Assembly (NCBI RefSeq): GCF_905171765.1
Contig: NC_053392.1
Location: 400,141,899 to 400,205,898, forward strand
DNA: 64,000 nucleotides
Direction of reading: 5' to 3'
DNA from: Bufo bufo
Lineage: Eukaryota > Chordata > Amphibia > Anura > Bufonidae
This document shows positions 11,291 through 21,185 of this stretch, piece by piece. Within the stretch, counting starts at the first letter, position 1. Every line of letters begins with the position of its first letter. The position numbers and the translations under genes were made by a program. The notes beneath the pieces are model-generated. The model saw nothing but the letters and a program-made list of their open reading frames with translations. It searched no databases and was not told the origin of the DNA.

Positions 11291-12671
11291 AGGGATTCTG
11301 TCACCAGGATTAACGCTATAGAGATATTTATATGTGCCCATCAGTCTCCTTGCTGTATTTAAAATGATCCCACTGTTACTGCTCTGTGTGTGTTAGATTC
11401 TTATAAAAACCGATCTTTTTGATATGTAAATTACCTCTGTCAGGAGCCCAAGGGGTTGTCCCACATCTGTTGGAGCCCAGCTGAGCCCACCACTAAATTT
11501 ATTCACTCCACTTGCCCTGACGTAATTTTTTCTCAGTGCCGTAGTCTCGCACAGGCGCAGTGGACACTGTAGTCTGAGCCCGTGCGGACTACTGGCACCG
11601 GCTTCGACGAGTCAACAGCGCATGCGCCAGCTCCCTGCACACCATGCTGGCATCGGAAAAGGGAGCCGGCGCATGCACAGTTGACTCGTCGAAGCCGGTT
11701 CCAGTAGTCCGCAGGGGCGCAGACTACAGTGTCCAAAGCGCCTGTGGACGGCACTGAGAAGAATCGATGGGCGCAGCTGGGCTCCAACAGATGTGGGACA
11801 ACCCCTTTGGCTCCTGACCGAGGTAATTTACATATCAATAAGATTGTTTTTTATAAGAATCTAACACACACAGAGCAGTAACAGTGGGATCATTTTAAAC
11901 ACAGCAAGGAGACTAATGGGCACATATAAATATTGCTAAAGCGTTAAAGGGTTTCTATCACTTCATATGACATAATTAGCTGGCAGACACTAGCGATCTG
12001 CTAGTGTCTGCTCTGGCCAACCATCCTACTATAATCACTTGTGGGGCAGCGGTTTAGCTAAAAAACTAACTTTTATAAATATGCTAATGAGCCTCTAGGT
12101 GCTATGTGGGCGTCATTAGCACCTAGAGGCTCCGTCTACCTTCATACACAGCGGCCGCCCAGCACGTCCCTCCAGCCCGCCCATGTCCTCCTCCGTGTGA
12201 CGCAGCGGCCGAATTCTCGCGCATGCGCCGTGCGCGGCTGTATTCGGCGCATTAGAGATGTCTGAGCTCGGAGCGGTCAGACATTCAATGCGCATGCGCG
12301 GAATTCGGCGCATGCGCATTGAATGTCTGACCGCTCCGAGCTCAGACATCTCTAATGCGCCGAATACAGCCGCGCACGGCGCATGCGCGAGAATTCGGCC
12401 GCTGCGTCACACGGAGGAGGACATGGGCGGGCTGGAGGGACGTGCTGGGCGGCCGCTGTGTATGAAGGTAGACGGAGCCTCTAGGTGCTAATGACGCCCA
12501 CATAGCACCTAGAGGCTCATTAGCATATTTATAAAAGTTAGTTTTTTAGCTAAACCGCTGCCCCACAAGTGATTATAGTAGGATGGTTGGCCAGAGCAGA
12601 CACTAGCAGATCGCTAGTGTCTGCCAGCTAATTATGTCATATGAAGTGATAGAAACCCTTTAATCCTGGTA
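11291..12671. mobile_element. TTAA foldback element 1, right tip lost
   Basis: The left end is TTAA (11287-11290) then AGGGATTCTGTCACCAGG. The inverse of this end, up to AATCCTGGT, appears at 11938-11947 plus 12660-12671, split by foldback element 2. Its last ~14 bp and its right TTAA are missing at the junction with a Tc1 remnant. The arms match over about 300 bp (AACACACACAGAGCAGTAAC on both sides) around a GC-rich centre. GCGCATGCGC occurs at 11618-11627. Confidence 0.8.
11948..12659. mobile_element. TTAA foldback element 2, near-perfect 712-bp palindrome
   Basis: This is bounded by TTAA on both sides (11944-11947, 12660-12663). The ends are AGGGTTTCTATCAC and GTGATAGAAACCCT, and the two arms of about 350 bp are nearly identical in inverted order, centred near 12304. 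Because of this, both strands encode almost the same 77-codon open frame, which is a by-product. Four copies of GCGCATGCGC lie at 12219, 12290, 12308 and 12379. It interrupts the right arm of foldback element 1 at a TTAA. Confidence 0.9.
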
Positions 12672-12932
12672 GGTATGGTTTTGGTGATGTGCAGTGTTGT
12701 TTTTGACATATCTTTTGGAATTATGGCCAAAAAGTTCAACCTTGGTTTCATCAGACCATAACACCTTTTCCCACATGCTTTTGGGAGACTTCAGATGTGT
12801 TTTTGCAAAATGTAGCCTGGCTTCGATGTTTTTCTTCATAAGAAAAGTCTTTCGTCTTGCCACTCTACCCCATAGCCCAGACATATGAAGAATACGGGAG
12901 ATTGTTGTCACATGTACCATGGCTTTTGCTGT
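12665..12932 (-). pseudogene. Tc1 transposase fragment (copy C)
   Basis: The minus-strand frame encodes the second half of the DNA-binding region (TTISRILHMSGLWGRVARRK) and the start of the catalytic core including the first aspartate block (VLWSDETKVELFG). It stops before the second and third catalytic acidic residues, which lie in the missing part. It cannot be functional. Confidence 0.85.
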
Positions 12933-13038
12933 GGGATGCGACTAAGAACATTTCAGGAAAGACCAACTAGAGCAGCTGAACTTTATTTGGGATTAATCAG
13001 AGGCACTTTAAATGATGGTAGGTGTATGCTAACTCTTA

Positions 13039-13411
13039 GGCTACTTTCACACTTGCGGCAGGACGAATCCGACATGCTGTTCACCATGTCGGATCCGTCC
13101 TGCGGCTGTTTAGCCGTGCCGCCCGACCGCCGCTCCATCCCCATTGACTATAATGGGGACGGGGGCGGAGCTCCGGCGCAGCACGGCGGTGCACGGCGAA
13201 AGCCGCCGGACGAAAAACCTGACATGCAGTAATTTTAGTCCGGCGGCCTTTCGCCATGCACCGCCGAGCTGCGCCGGAGCTACGCCCCCGTCCCCATTAT
13301 AGTCAATGGGGACGGAGCGGCGGTCGGGCGGCACGGCAAAATAGCCGCAGGACGGATCCGACATAGTGAAAAGCATGTCGGATATGTCCTGCCGCAAGTG
13401 TGAAAGTACCC
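13039..13411. mobile_element. Harbinger-like foldback MITE, 373 bp
   Basis: It is flanked by TTA (13036-13038, 13412-13414), the 3-bp TWA target of PIF/Harbinger transposons. The tips are GGCTACTTTCACACTTGCGG and its inverse, and the whole element is a near-perfect palindrome around 13225. The arms contain CCCCATTGACTATAATGGGG. It sits in the Tc1 copy C 5' untranslated region. A related truncated copy lies at 20647. Confidence 0.85.
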
Positions 13412-14040
13412 TTATTTAACATGATTTTGAATGTGATTGCTTAAGGCCTCCTGCACACGAACGTTGTGTGCACCCGTGGCCGTTGTGCCGTTTTCCGCTT
13501 TTTTTCACGGACCCATTGACTTTCAATGGGTCCGTGGAAAAATCGGAAAATGCACCGTTTTGCAGCCGCATCCGTGATCCGTGTTTCCTGGCCGTGAAAA
13601 AAATATGACCTGTCCTATTTTTTTCACGGCCAACGGTTCACGGACCCATTCAAGTCAATGGGTCCGTGAAAGAACACGGATGCACACAAGATTGGCATCC
13701 GTGTCCGTGATCCGTGGCCGTAGGTTAGTTTTTATACAGACGGATCCGAAGATCCGTCTGTATAAAAGCTTTTTCAAAGCTGAGTTTTCACTTTGTGAAA
13801 ACTCAGAACCGACAGTATATTCTAACACAGAAGCGTTCCCATGGTGATGGGGACGCTTCTAGTTAGAATACACTACAAACTGTGTACAAGACTGCCCCCT
13901 GCTGCCTGGCAGCACCCGATCTCTTACAGGGGGCCGTGATCAGCACAATTAACCCCTTCAGGTGCGGCACCTGAAGGGGTTAATTGTGCTGATCACGGCC
14001 CCCTGTAAGAGATCAGGGCTGCCAGGCAGCAGGGGGCAGA

Positions 14041-14330
14041 CCCTCCCCCCCCTCCCCAGTTTAAATATCATTGGTGGCCAGTGCGGCCCCCCCCCCTCCC
14101 TCTATTGTAATTATTCGTTGGTGGCACAGTGTGCGCCCCCCCCTCCCTTCCTCTATTGTAATAATTCGTTGGTGGCACAGTGTGCGCCCCCCCTCCCTCC
14201 CTCTATTGTAATAATTCGTTGGTGGCACAGTGTGCGCCCCCCATCGCCCCCCCCCCTCCCTCTATAGCATTAACAACATTGGTGGCCAGTGTGCGGCCTC
14301 CCATCCCCCCCCCATCATTGGTGGCAGCGG
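14041..14330. repeat. C-rich minisatellite, left arm
   Basis: This is a run of about five imperfect ~55-60-bp units, each with CCCTCCCTCTATTGTAAT, then TTGGTGGCACAGTGTGCG and a C homopolymer of 6-9 bases. The inverted counterpart lies at 14585-14895, so the array exists once in each arm of the foldback. Confidence 0.8.
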
Positions 14331-14584
14331 AGTTCCGATCGGAGTCTCAGTTTAATCGCTGGGGCTCCGATCGGTAACCATGGCAACCAGGACGCTGGTT
14401 GCCATGGTTACTTAGCAATAGTACAATAGTAGAAGATTCATACTTACCGGCTGCTGCAATGTTCGTGTCCGGCCGGGAGCTCCACCTACTGGTAAGTGTC
14501 ATTGCTAAATGAACTGTCACTTACCAGTAGGAGGAGCTCCCGGCCGGAAGCAGACATCACAGCTCCCAGGTAAGTATGAATCAC

Positions 14585-14895
14585 TACTGCTAGTAACCCG
14601 CTGCCACCAATGATGGGGGGGGGGGGGGGCTAGATGGGAGGCCGCACACTGGCCACCAATGTTGTTAATGCTATAGAGGGAGGGGGGCCAATGGGGGGCG
14701 CACACTGTGCCACCAACGATTACAATAGAGGGAGGAAGGGGGGGGGCGCACACTGTGCCACCAACGAATTATTACAATAGAGGGAGGAAGGGGGGGGGGG
14801 GGGGGGGGGGGCGCACACTGTGCCACCAAGGAATTATTACAATAGAGGGAGGAAGGGGGGGGGGGGGGCTGCACTGGCCACCAATGATATTCAAA
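14585..14895. repeat. G-rich minisatellite, right arm
   Basis: This is the inverse of the array at 14041-14330: units with GTGCCACCAA, AATTATTACAATAGAGGG and G-runs up to about 22 bases (14790-14812). The G-runs could form quadruplexes; this is inference. Confidence 0.8.
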
Positions 14896-15578
14896 CTGGG
14901 GAGGGGGGGGTCTGCCCCCTGCTGCCTGGCAGCCCTGATCTCTTACAGGGGGAGATGATAGCACAATTAACCCCTTCAGGTGCGGCGGCACCTGAAGGGT
15001 TAATTGTGCTGATCACAGCCCCCTGTAAGAGATCGGATGCTGCTAGGCAGCAGGGGGCAGTCATGTACACAGTTTGTAGTATATTCTAACTAGAAGCGTC
15101 CCCATCACCATGGGAACGCCTCTGTGTTAGAATATACTGTCGGAAATGAGGTTTCACGATCTAACTCATATCCGACAGTATATTCTAACATAGAGGCGTT
15201 CCCATGGTGATGGGGACGCTTCAAGTTGAAATATACCATCGGATTGGAGAAAACTCCGATCCGATGGTATAAAAGGGACTCCAGACTTTACATTGAAAGT
15301 CAATGGGGACGGATCCGTTTGAAATGGCACCATATTGTGTCAACGTCAAACGGATCCGTCCCCATTGACTTGCATTGTAATTCAGGACGGATCCGTTTGG
15401 CTCCGCACGGCCAGGCGGACACCAAAACGACTTTTTTTTCATGTCCGTGGATCCTCCAAAAATCAAGGAAGACCCACGGACGAAAAAACGGTCACGGATC
15501 ACGGAAAAACGGGACCCGTTTTTGCGGACCGCAAAAAAATACGTTCGTGTGCAGGAGGCCTAATTCTGAACACAGCTA

Positions 15579-17141
15579 CAGTCCTGATCAAAAGTTCAAG
15601 ACCACTTGAAAAATGGCAAAAAATCATATTTTACATTGTTGGATCTTAACAAGGTTCCAATTAGAGCTTTAACATGCAACAAGAAGAAATGAGAGTGAGA
15701 CAAAACATTTTTTGAGCATTCAATTAATTGAAAATAACGATTAAACTGAAACAGGCTGTTTTTCAGCTGATCCAAATTTTAGGACCACATGCCTTTAAAA
15801 AGCCAAATCTGTGCAAAGATGTGGATTCATTGTCATTTTCTGTCAGGTAGTCACACGTTGTGCTGGCAAAGGCAAAAAAACTCTCCATTTTTGAACGTGG
15901 TCGGATTGTCGAACTGCATAAGCAGGGTCTCTCACAGCGCGCCATCGCTGCTGAGGTGGGACGCAGTAAGACAGTCATTTGGAATTTCTTAAATGATCCT
16001 GAGGGTTATGGAACAAAAAAGTCAAGTGGAAGACCCAAAATAATTTCATCAGCACTGAGCCGGAGGATCCAATTGGCTGTCCGTCAAGACACTGGACGAT
16101 CCTCGACCCAAATTAAGGCCCTTACTGGTGCTGACTGCAGCCCCATAACCATCAGACGGCATCTGAGACTGAAGGGCTTCAAAAACAAAAAACGTCTTCA
16201 AAGACCTCGTCTCCTTGAACGCCACAGAACTGCTCGTTTGGACTTTGCAAGAGAGCACCAAACATGGGACATTCAAAGGTGGAAGAAAGTTTTATTCTCT
16301 GATGAGAAAAAAATTAACTTTGATGGTCCTGATGGTTTCCAACGTTACTGGCATGTCAAGCAGCTCCCACCTGAGATGTTTTCTACGCACCACAGTGGAG
16401 GGGGCGCCATAATGGTCTGGGGTGCTTTTTCCTTCAGTGGAACAATGGAGCTTCAAGAAGTGCAGGGGAGTCAAACGGCCGCTGGCTATGTCCAGATGTT
16501 GCAGAGAGCATTCCTCATGACTGAGGGCCCTCGTCTGTGTGGTAACGACTGGGTTTTTCAACAGGACAAAGCTACAGTACAGAATGCCCGCAGGACAAGG
16601 GACTTCTTCCAGGAGAATAACATCACTCTTTTGGCCCATCCTGCATGTTCCCCTGATCTAAATCCAATTGAGAACCTTTGGGAATGGATGGCAAGGGAAG
16701 TTTACAAAAATGGACAACAGTTCCAGACAATAGATGGCCTTCGTGTGGCCGTCTTCACCACTTGGAGAAATGTTCCCACTCACCTCATGGAAACGCTTGC
16801 ATCAAGCATGCCGAAATGAATTTTGGAAGTAATAAACAAAACGGCGGAGCTACTCATTACTGAGTTCATGTATGGAAGTTGGATTTCTGCTTTTGGGGGG
16901 GGGGGGGGGGGTTTAGTTACTTTTTTTGGGTGTGGTCCTAGACTTTTGATCAGCTGAAAAACAGCCTGTTTCAGTTTATTCATTGTTTTCATTAAATTGA
17001 ATGCTCAAAAAATGTTTTGTCTCACTCCCATTTCTTCTTCTTGCATGTTGAAGCTCTACTTGGAACCTTGTTAAGATCCAGCCATGCTAAATATGATTTT
17101 TTGCCATTTTTCAAGTGGTCTTAAACTTTTGATCAGGACTG
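15579..17141 (+). mobile_element. Tc1 transposon copy B, 1.56 kb, young
   Basis: It is flanked by TA (15577-15578, 17142-17143). The inverted repeats of about 210 bp start CAGTCCTGATCAAAAGTTCA, with an inner repeat (CAGCTGATCCAAATTTTAGG left; CCTAGACTTTTGATCAGCTG right). It lies inside Tc1 copy C. The arms have diverged little and the transposase frame is unbroken, so it is one of the younger insertions. Confidence 0.93.
15860..16819 (+). CDS. Tc1 transposase, intact frame but GTG at the start position
   Basis: The 319 codons run without a stop, close to the usual ~340 aa of the family. Residues 1-110 form the bipartite paired-type helix-turn-helix DNA-binding region ([20 protein letters not shown]); GRPK at 57-60 is the linker hook. 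The catalytic triad is complete: D148 (LFSDEKKI), D236 (FQQDKATV) and E271 (DLNPIENLW) with 34 residues between the last two (DD34E). Cut-and-paste transposition in the nucleus is the family role. The first codon is GTG where family members have ATG; the next codon upstream in frame that matters is a TAG at 15848-15850 with no ATG between, so translation in a vertebrate is doubtful. Confidence 0.85.
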   Translation: MLAKAKKLSIFERGRIVELHKQGLSQRAIAAEVGRSKTVIWNFLNDPEGYGTKKSSGRPKIISSALSRRIQLAVRQDTGRSSTQIKALTGADCSPITIRRHLRLKGFKNKKRLQRPRLLERHRTARLDFAREHQTWDIQRWKKVLFSDEKKINFDGPDGFQRYWHVKQLPPEMFSTHHSGGGAIMVWGAFSFSGTMELQEVQGSQTAAGYVQMLQRAFLMTEGPRLCGNDWVFQQDKATVQNARRTRDFFQENNITLLAHPACSPDLNPIENLWEWMAREVYKNGQQFQTIDGLRVAVFTTWRNVPTHLMETLASSMPK

Positions 17142-17380
17142 TACATCCCCAGTTATAAGAGGGTGTGCAAACTTGTGCAACCACATTATTTTAGTTCTTT
17201 TTTTGCTTTCTTCCCTCCACCTAAAAGATTTCAGTTTGTTTTTCAATTGAGTGGTACAGTTTATAGGTCACATTAAAAGGTGGAAAAAGTTCTGAAATGA
17301 TTTATCTTTGTCAATTTTTTTTTACAGCACAGGAACCTGACATTTTAACAGGGGTGTGTAGACTTTTTATATCCACTGTA

Positions 17381-17640
17381 TAATGCATAGGCCCACATAA
17401 CGTTATGAGGCTGATTTTTCTGCAAGTAAACCATTGCTAGTCTCACATGCAGAAATACATGCAGACAATTTTAAATTTATCGCTGAGCATGCAGCCGTGA
17501 AGACGCACAACGCTGAACTCCCGGACCCTGGGCCTCTCCAACTTATCTATTTAATGGTCAACCAGACACTACCAGCTTCAAAAGAGGATGGTCAGACGAT
17601 TTGGGCGCTGGGGCTCCTCTTTCCTGGCCCCAGAACCAAG
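17381..17640. other. Gene-free stretch
   Basis: Between Tc1 copy C and CR1 copy B I see no terminal repeats and no recognisable domain. An open frame crosses it into CR1 copy B, but its first ~65 codons match nothing I recognise. Confidence 0.4.
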
Positions 17641-18509
17641 GTAGGCAGACAATCTCATAGAGCAGCAGGAAATGCTAGCAGAATGCTTGGGTGTATAGGG
17701 AGAGGCATTACCAGTAGAAAGAGGGAGGTGCTCATGCCGCTCTACAGAGCACTAGTGAGACCTCATTTGGAGTATTGTGCGCAGTACTGGAGACCATATC
17801 TCCAGAAGGATATTGATACTTTGGAGAGAGTTCAGAGAAGAGCTACTAAACTAGTACATGGATTGCAGGATAAAACTTACCAGGAAAGATTAAAGGACCT
17901 TAACACAGGGCTCGACAAATCCCAGACGCCAGGTCGCCATGGCGACCAGGAATTTAGTATTGGCGCTTGGGTATTTGTCAGCCCGTTTTCAAAGGTGCCA
18001 GGGCGATGGGTGCGGAGCTGCCGTTCTGTCCGGAGGCAGCACCGTTTGAAACAGCTCCGTCACAGCACACAATAGCAGAGACGCTGGCAGCAGGGAGGGG
18101 AGGGGCTCGGGAGGAGTGTAATCTGATCCTAGAGTGGAAGCTGCTTCTGCCAGCCCCTCCCCTCCCCGCCCACCAACCAATCAGAGCTGAGGCAAGGCAA
18201 GGCAAGCACTAGCAGCTCTGGGTCACTGACACAAGTACAGGGAGTCTAAGTAAGAAAGAATCGGAGTCACAGGTTAAGAATCTAAAGATCCGATTAGTTA
18301 GTTAGTGACTCATTCGATTCTTTGAGTTAAAAGAACAGTCAGTCAGACTCTAGAACAGTTTACACTGAGGCTGTCGCTGATGCTTTTGCAGCAGTGATAA
18401 GATGGGACAGGAGCAGAGAGATGAGAGAAGTGACAGGACACAGTTTAGATTACAGTTTGAATTAACCCTTTAGGATCAAATTGGCTTCTCAAGGAGATCT
18501 ATATGTTAA

Positions 18510-20600
18510 CCGCCTCACGTCCGCCCATAGGATATAAACGTCCTATGGGTGGACGTCTATTTCTGACAGCACGTTTTAAAACGTCCTGTCAGAAATAGCA
18601 GCTGCACGCTAATCGTGCAGCTGCTGATCGGGTTGCCCGCTGTCAGTGACAGCAGGGCAACCCTAAGACAAGGCAGGGACAGTGCCTGCCTTCACGATCA
18701 CTGCAGACACAGCGCTCACCGAGCGCTGTGTCTGCAGAGCAGGAAGCGCTGTGCGCTTCCTGTTCCGGCCCGGCGGTCATGTGACCGCCGGGACCGGAGA
18801 GTGCAGGGGCTGTGTGAGGTCTCTCAGAGACCTCGATCAGCCCTGCTGTGAGGCTGTACAGCGCAGGATTGCTGCTGTACAGCCTCTCTAGGGGTGCATT
18901 TGTCCTGTAACTGGGGCTACTATGTCAGCCCCAGTTACAGGAGAAATCAACAGTGTAAAAAAAAAGAAAAAGTGAAGTAAATGTCCCCCAGAGGTCTTGT
19001 ATGACCTTATGGGGGACGAAAAGTGTAAAATAAAATAAAAATAAAATAAAGGGTTGAAAAAATAAAATAAAAAAAAGTTTCACATGTAAAAAAAAAAAAA
19101 ATCCCAAGTAAGGAATAAAAAAAAAAATTTAAAATAGAAAAAATAAAATAAAATAGACATATTTAGTATTGCCGCGTCCGTAAAAACAAGCTCTATAAAA
19201 ATATCACATGACCTAACCCCTCGGGTGAACACCGTAAAAAATAAATAAAAAAAACTGTGTCAAAACAAGCAATTTTTGTCACCTTGCATCACAAAAGGTG
19301 CAACACCAAGTGATCAAAAACGCGTATGTCCCACAAAATAGTACCAATAAAACCGTCACCTCATCCCGCAAAAAATGAGCCCCTACATAAGAAAATCTCT
19401 CAAAAAATAAAAAAACTATAGCTCTCAGAACATGGACACATTAAAACATAATTTTTTGGTTTCAAAAATGCTATTATTGTGTAAAACTTTAATAAATGAG
19501 AAAAAGTATACATTTTAGGTATCGCCACGTCCGTAACAATCTGCTCTATAAAAATGTCACTTGACTGAACCCCTCAGGTGAACGCTGTAAAAATAAATAA
19601 ATAGAAACTGTGCTAAAACAACCAATTTTTTGGTCACCTTGCCCCATAAAGTGTTATAATGAATGATCAAAAAATCATATGTACCCAAAAATAGTACTAA
19701 TAAAACTGGCACCTTATCCCCTAGTTTCCAAAATGGGGTCACTTCTTGGGAGTTTCTACTGTAAGGGTGCATGAGGGGGCTTCAAATGGGACATGGCATC
19801 TAAAAACCATGTGGAGTTCCTTTTCTTCTGTGCCCTGCCGTGTGCCCATACAGCAGTTTACGACCACATGTGGGGTGTTTCTGTAAACCGCAGAATCTGG
19901 GTAATAAATATTGAGTTTTGTTTGGCTGTTAACCATCGATGTGTTAAAGAAAAAAATTGATTAAAATGGAAAATCTGCCAAAAAAGTGAAATTTAAAAAT
20001 TTGATCTCCATTTTCCTTTAATTCTTGTGGAACGCCTAAAGGGTTAACAAAGTTTGTAAAATCGGTTTTGAATACCTTGAGGGGTGTAGTTTCTACAATG
20101 GGGTCATTTATGGGGGTATCCACTATGTAGGCCCCACAAAGTGACTTCAGACCTGAACTGGTCCTTATAAAGTGGGTTTTGGCAATTTTCTTAAAAATTT
20201 GAAGAATTGCTTCTAAACTTCTAAGCCTTCTAACGTCCTAAAAAAATAAAATGACATTTCCAAAATGATGCCAACATAAAGTAGACATATGGGGAATGTT
20301 AAATAATAAATATTTTATGAGGTATCACTTTCTGTTTTAAAAGCAGAGAAATTGAAATTTAGAAAATTGCGAATTTTTCAAATTTTTGGGTAAATTTGTG
20401 ATTTTTTCATAAATAAAGGTGAAATATTTTGACTCAAATTTATGACTATCATGAAGTACAATGTGTCACGAGAAAACAATCTCTGAATGACTTGGATAAA
20501 TAAAGGTGTTCCAAAGTTATTACCGCATAAAGTCAGATATGTCAGTTTTGCAAAATTTGGCCTGGTCAGGAAGGGGGCAAAGGGCCCAGATGGGAAGTGG
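18510..20600. mobile_element. piggyBac-like element, non-autonomous, 2.1 kb
   Basis: It is bounded by TTAA on both sides (18506-18509, 20601-20604). The ends are CCGCCTCACGTCCGCCC and, inverted, CCACTTCCCATCTGGGC, a diverged terminal repeat that resembles the right end of the autonomous piggyBac at about 34528. The interior has a hairpin-rich left part (18525-18960) and AT-rich blocks with repeated TCTATAAAAATRTCAC motifs also found, inverted, in the 21186-23906 element. No transposase is present. Confidence 0.8.
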
Positions 20601-20646
20601 TTAAAGGCATCCCTTCTTCTGTCTCATTCAGTAGCTATAGAACTAA

Positions 20647-20930
20647 GGCTACTTTCACACTTGCAGCAGGATGGATCCGGCAGGCTGTTCACCTTGTCGG
20701 ATCCGTCCTTCCGCTGGTTCGCCGGACCGCAGCTCTGTCCCCATTGACTATAATGGGGGCAGAGCTCTGGCGCAGCACGGCAGTGCATGGTGAAAGGCCG
20801 CCGGACTAAAAGTACTGCATGTCCAACTTTTTAGTCCGCCTCTCACCGCGAACTGCCATGCTGCGCCGGAGCTCCACCCCCGTCCCCATTATAGTCAATA
20901 GGGTCCGGGGACGGAGCGGCGGTATATGTA
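20647..20930. mobile_element. Harbinger-like MITE, right tip lost
   Basis: The left end is TAA then GGCTACTTTCACACTTGCAG, close to the palindromic MITE at 13039-13411, with the same GGATCCG and CCCCATTGACTATAATGGGG arms. The right arm breaks off near 20930 and the tip is missing. Confidence 0.7.
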
Positions 20931-21185
20931 ACATGGTATACAGCATTATTGGGGGGGCTCTATGGAGAAGTGGGGGGGGGCACTATGGGGGCATCTACTA
21001 GGGGCTTTATGACGCGGCTCCGCCTGGCTCCTAACTTTTTTAGCTGGCTCCTACATTCCAAGGAAATTTGTCGAGCCCTGCCTTAACATGTATAGCTTGG
21101 AAGAAAGACGAGACAGAGGGGATATGATAGAAACTTTTAAATACATAAAGGGAATCAACAAGGTAAAAGAGGAAAGAATATTTAA

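Larger units (their letters stand above)
13445..15560. mobile_element. Harbinger-like giant foldback, 2.1 kb
   Basis: The tips GGCCTCCTGCACACGAACG and the inverse are flanked by TAA (13442-13444, 15561-15563). Nearly the whole element is an inverted repeat of about 1 kb arms centred near 14505, each arm itself made of smaller palindromes (CCATTGACTTTCAATGGG; AGGGGTTAATTGTGC; CGATCGGAGCCCC...) and a C-rich minisatellite. It has no transposase; proline- and glycine-rich reading frames are by-products. The copy at 50955-52811 has the same plan. Confidence 0.85.
12672..17378 (-). mobile_element. Tc1 transposon copy C, minus strand, heavily interrupted
   Basis: Segments 12672-13035, 13412-13444, 15561-15578 and 17142-17378 join into one Tc1 half. 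The right end, CCACTG at 17373-17378 then TA, is the 5' inverted-repeat tip (inverse starts CAGTGGATATAAAAAGTC). Next come a 5' untranslated region and the transposase N-terminal half. Three later insertions split it: a Harbinger-like MITE, a 2.1 kb foldback and Tc1 copy B. The 3' half and the other terminal repeat are missing. The left limit, at the broken foldback, is approximate. Confidence 0.82.
17906..21080. mobile_element. Non-autonomous hAT element, 3.2 kb
   Basis: The tips CAGGGCTCGACAAATCC and the inverse are flanked by a perfect 8-bp duplication CCTTAACA (17898-17905, 21081-21088). CAGGG is a common hAT tip. The element carries a TTAA element (18510-20600) and a truncated Harbinger-like MITE (20647 on). 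I find no transposase. Its own sequence is about 800 bp, GC-rich on the left (17980-18210). Confidence 0.88.

Noticed and set aside
12116..12491. Identical 77-codon frames on both strands
   Set aside because: The palindrome makes both strands the same; no homology or gene signals are seen.
13962..14991. Proline- and glycine-rich reading frames
   Set aside because: They are translations of the C- and G-rich minisatellites in the foldback, present in mirror image and in several frames.
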